This document shows, piece by piece, positions 60,458 to 64,000 of a DNA stretch of 64,000 bases. Both the position numbers and the translations under genes were made by a program. The notes beneath the pieces are model-generated. The model saw only the letters and a list, made by a program, of their open reading frames with translations, searched no databases and was not told the origin of the DNA. Within the stretch, counting starts at the first letter, position 1. Every line of letters begins with the position of its first letter. The stretch is from JAEYOM01 sp036260935 (GTDB taxonomy: Bacteria > Bacillota > Clostridia > Acetivibrionales > DTU013). The DNA lies in assembly GCA_036260935.1 (NCBI GenBank), contig DATALQ010000013.1, positions 61,483-125,482 on the forward strand, read 5' to 3'.

Positions 60458-60865
60458 TTATCTTGCCATTTCTACAGGTCTGCCCTGTTTTGCCAGCTTC
60501 ATTGCCTGCGCCCAGGTATCCCGGAGATCCTTCACGAAATGGAGCACCTCTTCAAGAATAGCGGTATCCTTTTTGAGATTGGCCTCGAACAGTCTGTCCA
60601 TAAAGTAATCATACAGCATCGCAAGGCCTTTTGACAATTCATACTGCATGTCGAGAGTCGCCTGGAACTCGGATATTATATCTTCCGCTCTTATTATACA
60701 TTCATTCGCTCTCTGTATGTCCTTGTCCTCTATCGCCTTCTGTGCCTGCATAATAAATTTCACCAGACCGTTGTAAAGCATCAGAGTCAATTCTTCCGGG
60801 CTCGCGGTCATAATGGAATTCTGTTTGTATGTGTTGTACGTATCGTGTGTATTTGCGGTAACCAT
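60458..60865 (-). CDS. fliS: Flagellin export chaperone FliS
   Basis: Keeps flagellin unfolded in the cytosol before export. 135 aa with the family pattern YNTYKQNSIMTASPEELTLM and LYNGLVKFIMQAQKAIEDKD, and a four-helix profile. It lies 38 bp after fliD. Confidence 0.94.
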   Translation of the reverse strand: MVTANTHDTYNTYKQNSIMTASPEELTLMLYNGLVKFIMQAQKAIEDKDIQRANECIIRAEDIISEFQATLDMQYELSKGLAMLYDYFMDRLFEANLKKDTAILEEVLHFVKDLRDTWAQAMKLAKQGRPVEMAR

Positions 60866-60903
60866 AAGCGCTCCTTTAACAAATATTTTAAGTCAGGCAG
60901 CAA

Positions 60904-63135
60904 TTATCGTGAAAACTGCTGCGCTATCCAGTTGCTCTGTGAATTCATCTGGTTTATAAGGGTTTCGAGTCTTGAAAACTGATCATAATAACTGTTTTCC
61001 TTTGCAGTCAGCTCATCATTCATTTCTGCAATTTTATCATCGTAGTCCGATATCTGGTCAAAAAGCGAATTGCTGAATTGCGACCTGTCGCCTGTTGCCC
61101 CGGCCTTCTCCAGCAAAGCTCCCCTGTGACTGTTGATCGTATTTGTTCGTATATTATCCTGTATAATGTCATTTAATCGGTAAATTAACCCGTTTTCGGT
61201 GTTTCTTTCAGCTCTCGCAGTCGGATCCGATACCGCCTGAGTGTATGTTTTATCGGACTGTTTCGTAAATAGGCTGAAGACCTCGTCAGGGTTATTTGCC
61301 AATGCTTCCTTTAGCTTATTCTCATCTACATACAGCTTGCCCTTGTCAACCCAGGAGTTCGATTTTATACCTATCGAGGCAAGAGTTATGCCTGTACCGC
61401 TGACTGATTCATTTAATGCACTGCGCATTTCCGTGGCTATTGAGCGCAATATGCCGTCGCTTGAAAGCAGCCCGGATTTTGCCTTCTCCTCCCACTTCTT
61501 GATATCGTCTTCGGTCATTGCCTCCTTCTGCGAATCGGTTAAAGGCAGATAGCTATACTCCCTGGACTCCGAGAGCTTTGTATTTATTTTATCCAATACT
61601 TCGTTATATTTACTTACGAAGCCTTTGATCAGCTCCACCGCTTTAGTGGGATCGGAGCCGACGGACAGGTTTACGGAACCGGTAGTATAATCCTTTTTAA
61701 GATTGAAATTGATACCGTTAACAGTAAAGCTATTGGTCGAACGTGTTATCACCTGGTCGACATTCACGCCATTTATCAGAGATCCGTCGTTATAGGTTAT
61801 ACTTGCATCACGTCCGGTGGCGCCAGTGGCAGATGTAGTAAGTGATAAAGCCCCAAGCAGACCGCCGCTTGTATCGCTGGCCTTTATTACTGCCGCAGCG
61901 CCCGTTGTTTTGGAATCCAGAATAAACCTGTCGTTAAGGCTGTCATAACTCATTTTTACACCGGCTGCAGTATTTGAGTTGACTTGGGACATAATGTCGT
62001 TCAACGAGGTATTCGCAGAATTGAAACTGAATGCCTGCCCGTTTATGCTGAAATTGATGTCATTGTCAGTTGTATCGGCTGTCAATGTAACAGTGTTTGC
62101 AAAGTTATCCCGGATGTCATATAAGTGAGCGTCAAGATCGATCCTGTTGGAAACATTGGTGCCGCCGAGCCCCAGTGCAGCCAATCCGCCGCTTTCCGCA
62201 GCCGATGCCGCAACAGTCACGTCGGGGTCGGTGCTTCCAAGAGTTAATTTATTATCCTTAATGTCAACTACGATCCTGCCCGAGCCGAATCTGGTATCTA
62301 CCATACCCTGTATGGTTGTCTTTACCTGATCGGCTGTATAAGTTGTACCCGGAGTCAGTGCAAACTCCTCCGAATCCGAACCGATTGATATCTTGAACCT
62401 GCTGTTCATTCCCATCGGCTTAATGCCACTGCTCAGATCCGAGCCGAATATTGTCGCATAGCCGCCGTTGATAGTGTTGGACAGCTTCAATGTATTTGTG
62501 CTGTTCGTCGTAAAGGTGAGCTTGTCCGTATCTATCCCGACTTGTATCGCGTTGCTGCCGAATGCCGTATCAAGCTTACTTTGGAGTTCGTCCCTCAGGC
62601 CCGTTATGGTATTAACACTGTCACTAAAGCTTATTTCAACTTTTTGTCCGTTGAATTCTGCATAAAATCTATTGTTATCCAGATCTGCGCTGATGCTGTC
62701 TATCTGAGCAGAAGTAAGCGAAGCCCCTGTAATCCCCCGGGACGCACTTGTTCCTGTAACATTTGCCGCCAGTGCAGTCTGAATATTCTTTATAATATAA
62801 TCGCCCGTTTTTGCCCCGCCCCCGGCAACAGCCGAAAAGTAGGCATTGCTGTCCAAGCCGTCGTATTTTATTGAGAAGGCATTGTATATTGCTGAACTTC
62901 TCATATCGGTGGATGGTTTCAATGCGTTGAAGTATTCACTGGTGAAGCTTTGCAGAGAACTTGTTATTTCCCTGTACTGCTCCTGCTTCCATAAGAGCAG
63001 CTGCCTGTTCTGCGACACCTTGTCGACTTTTGCCCGTTCGAGCAGCATCAGCTGGGAAACCATACCGTCGACATCGATCCCCGAAAGTCCTGTCATTCTT
63101 GTAATACTGTTATATACCGAACTAATATTACTCAT
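60904..63135 (-). CDS. fliD: Flagellar cap protein FliD
   Basis: Filament cap that helps flagellin polymerise. 743 aa, at the long end of the family. FliD_N (about 10-110; GLSGIDVDGMVSQLMLLERA) and FliD_C (about 490-735; TGSVNLSVGSDPTKAVELIK, SKYNEVLDKINTKLSESREY) flank a long central region of Ser/Thr/Asn-rich repeats, likely the surface-exposed domains. A C-terminal coiled coil ends the protein. It lies seven bases after flaG, so co-transcription is likely. Confidence 0.94.
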   Translation of the reverse strand: MSNISSVYNSITRMTGLSGIDVDGMVSQLMLLERAKVDKVSQNRQLLLWKQEQYREITSSLQSFTSEYFNALKPSTDMRSSAIYNAFSIKYDGLDSNAYFSAVAGGGAKTGDYIIKNIQTALAANVTGTSASRGITGASLTSAQIDSISADLDNNRFYAEFNGQKVEISFSDSVNTITGLRDELQSKLDTAFGSNAIQVGIDTDKLTFTTNSTNTLKLSNTINGGYATIFGSDLSSGIKPMGMNSRFKISIGSDSEEFALTPGTTYTADQVKTTIQGMVDTRFGSGRIVVDIKDNKLTLGSTDPDVTVAASAAESGGLAALGLGGTNVSNRIDLDAHLYDIRDNFANTVTLTADTTDNDINFSINGQAFSFNSANTSLNDIMSQVNSNTAAGVKMSYDSLNDRFILDSKTTGAAAVIKASDTSGGLLGALSLTTSATGATGRDASITYNDGSLINGVNVDQVITRSTNSFTVNGINFNLKKDYTTGSVNLSVGSDPTKAVELIKGFVSKYNEVLDKINTKLSESREYSYLPLTDSQKEAMTEDDIKKWEEKAKSGLLSSDGILRSIATEMRSALNESVSGTGITLASIGIKSNSWVDKGKLYVDENKLKEALANNPDEVFSLFTKQSDKTYTQAVSDPTARAERNTENGLIYRLNDIIQDNIRTNTINSHRGALLEKAGATGDRSQFSNSLFDQISDYDDKIAEMNDELTAKENSYYDQFSRLETLINQMNSQSNWIAQQFSR

Positions 63136-63142
63136 ACTTTAT

Positions 63143-63523
63143 TCACCTTCTTTCGTCCACAAGAAGACCTGCCATTTCCATCATATTGGCTACCATGTCC
63201 AGTATCTTCTTTGGAGGTATTTCACGAATAACCCTGCCTGTTGTTTCATCTATTACCTTTATCATTATCCCGTGTGTTTTTTCGTGAACAGAGTATTCGA
63301 ATCTCCTGCTGCTGCCTTCGAGAGCCTTGTTCAATTTGTCTACCGCTTCCGAGACAACTTTTTCAGTGACGGGATATTCTTTAGTATCGGAATCTTTTTG
63401 CTGTTGTACATTCTCCGGGGTTTTCAGCATTGGCATAACAGGCACGGCTTCTTTGGCCGTACTCTGTTGTTCGGTAGTGACGGGAAAATTGTTGATTGCG
63501 GCATCCGTGCCTGATATTCTCAT
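63143..63523 (-). CDS. flaG: FlaG family protein
   Basis: 126 aa from ATG 63523 (GGAGG eight bases upstream). The C-terminal FlaG domain (about 60-126) has LEGSSRRFEYSVHEKTHGIM and VIDETTGRVIREIPPKKILD, the family signature; the N-terminal half is disordered. FlaG influences filament length in some bacteria. First gene of the flaG-fliD-fliS array, behind a sigma-28-like promoter. Confidence 0.9.
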   Translation of the reverse strand: MRISGTDAAINNFPVTTEQQSTAKEAVPVMPMLKTPENVQQQKDSDTKEYPVTEKVVSEAVDKLNKALEGSSRRFEYSVHEKTHGIMIKVIDETTGRVIREIPPKKILDMVANMMEMAGLLVDERR

Positions 63524-63570
63524 AAAAGTTCCCTCCATGACAAACAAATAAATCTATCTTCTCTTTATAT

Positions 63571-63598
63571 TAATCGGTAATTTGCATTATAATGTTTA
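63571..63598 (-). promoter_or_regulatory. Sigma-28-like promoter of flaG-fliD-fliS
   Basis: TAAA, 16 bp, ACCGATTA on the minus strand, near the sigma-D consensus TAAA-N15-GCCGATAT. A TATAAT overlaps the spacer, so housekeeping sigma might also act here. Confidence 0.5.
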
Positions 63599-63656
63599 TA
63601 TATTTTATCTTTATTATTAGATTACGTTTACACTCGGACTGCGCTAAATGTAACAT

Positions 63657-63683
63657 TAAATAATAACCCGGGTATGCCGATAT
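63657..63683 (+). promoter_or_regulatory. Sigma-28 (SigD) promoter of the acetyltransferase gene
   Basis: TAAA, exactly 15 bp, GCCGATAT: a full match to the Bacillus sigma-D consensus, 47 bases before the ATG. Confidence 0.75.
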
Positions 63684-63729
63684 TTTTTAGGAATAGAATA
63701 CTATAATAAAGACTGTAAGGAAGTACGTA

Positions 63730-64000
63730 ATGAATAATTACTATGTGCATGAGTCCAGCTATATCGATATGCCATGTGAAATAGGCGAAAACACTAAGAT
63801 TTGGCATTTTTCACATGTGATGAGCGGCTGCAGGATCGGACAAAACTGCAACATCGGACAAAATGTAGTCATCTCCCCCGAGGTAATAATTGGCAACAAC
63901 GTCAAGATCCAAAACAATGTATCGGTGTATACCGGAGTGATATGTGAAGATGATGTCTTTCTGGGCCCCTCAGCTGTGTTCACCCAACCGGCTATCTTTG
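63730..64000 (+). CDS. Sugar N-acetyltransferase, hexapeptide-repeat (WbpD-like; 3' end outside window)
   Basis: ATG at 63730 (AAGGA eight bases upstream); the frame stays open for 90 codons to the window end. The product has left-handed beta-helix repeats: CEIGENTKIWHFSHVMSGCR, IGQNCNIGQNVVIS, IIGNNVKIQNNVSVYTGV, CEDDVFLGPSAVFT. The pattern KIWHFSHV...IGNNVKIQNNVSVY is typical of WbpD/WlbB-type UDP-amino-sugar N-acetyltransferases. Behind a sigma-28 promoter and divergent from flagellar genes, it may feed flagellin glycosylation. The last codons before the edge depart from the expected family sequence. Confidence 0.85.
   Translation, partial: MNNYYVHESSYIDMPCEIGENTKIWHFSHVMSGCRIGQNCNIGQNVVISPEVIIGNNVKIQNNVSVYTGVICEDDVFLGPSAVFTQPAIF

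Overview
The window looks like a chromosomal segment of an anaerobic, spore-forming, flagellated member of the Clostridia (Bacillota). Sporulation genes (spmA, spmB, a CotF-like coat protein, abrB with a Spo0A-type box), flagellar genes (flaG, fliD, fliS), GTP-type PEP carboxykinase, strong GGAGG ribosome-binding sites and frequent TTG/GTG starts support this. The block tmk-darA-yaaR-holB-ricT-ferredoxin-trmN6-rsmI, with abrB convergent beside it, keeps the Bacillus/Clostridium gene order. I cannot name the genus. I found no tRNA, rRNA, CRISPR array, insertion sequence or phage gene.

Layout. 1-7300, mostly minus strand: a truncated U32 peptidase, zapA, a flotillin with an NfeD/YuaF-like partner, a long repeat-rich protein, and a 45-residue gene missed by size cut-offs. 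7600-9430: pckG. 9500-16760: ksgA, a YabE-like 3D-domain protein, a VSPAQ-repeat protein, a coiled-coil membrane protein, tatD, metG. 17000-20000: a YtpB-like protein that has lost its acidic motifs, spmA-spmB, abrB. 20000-25750: the conserved tmk...rsmI operon. 25880-33260: an Orn/Lys/Arg decarboxylase, coaX, an EQPRS-repeat protein, an amidohydrolase, birA, an unknown, an iron alcohol dehydrogenase, a CotF-like coat protein. 33450-40000: a zinc-ribbon protein, a cyanophycin operon (iadA, small membrane protein, cphB, cphA) and, divergent from it, a LexA homologue lacking the catalytic Ser/Lys. 40000-45800: an oligopeptide ABC transporter. 46300-49200: leuCDB. 49400-57400: an AraC regulator and a compact Tad/Flp pilus operon headed by a kinase-TadZ fusion. 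57700-60340: a radical SAM protein, an alpha/beta hydrolase and an FlgN-like chaperone. 60450-64000: fliS, fliD, flaG and, divergent, a sugar N-acetyltransferase behind a close match to a sigma-28 promoter.

The most unusual material is non-coding. R1 and R2 are inverted-repeat elements of about 140 and 195 bp. Their copies differ in sequence where helices pair but keep the pairing, which suggests structured RNAs or hairpin-forming mobile DNA. R1 has two full copies, a third copy sharing only the core hairpin, and a possible 26-bp remnant. R2 has two copies. Two smaller hairpin families (R3, R4) also occur. Other leads are the protease-dead LexA, the kinase-TadZ fusion, the YtpB-like protein without acidic motifs, and two probable non-standard starts (CTG and ATA).
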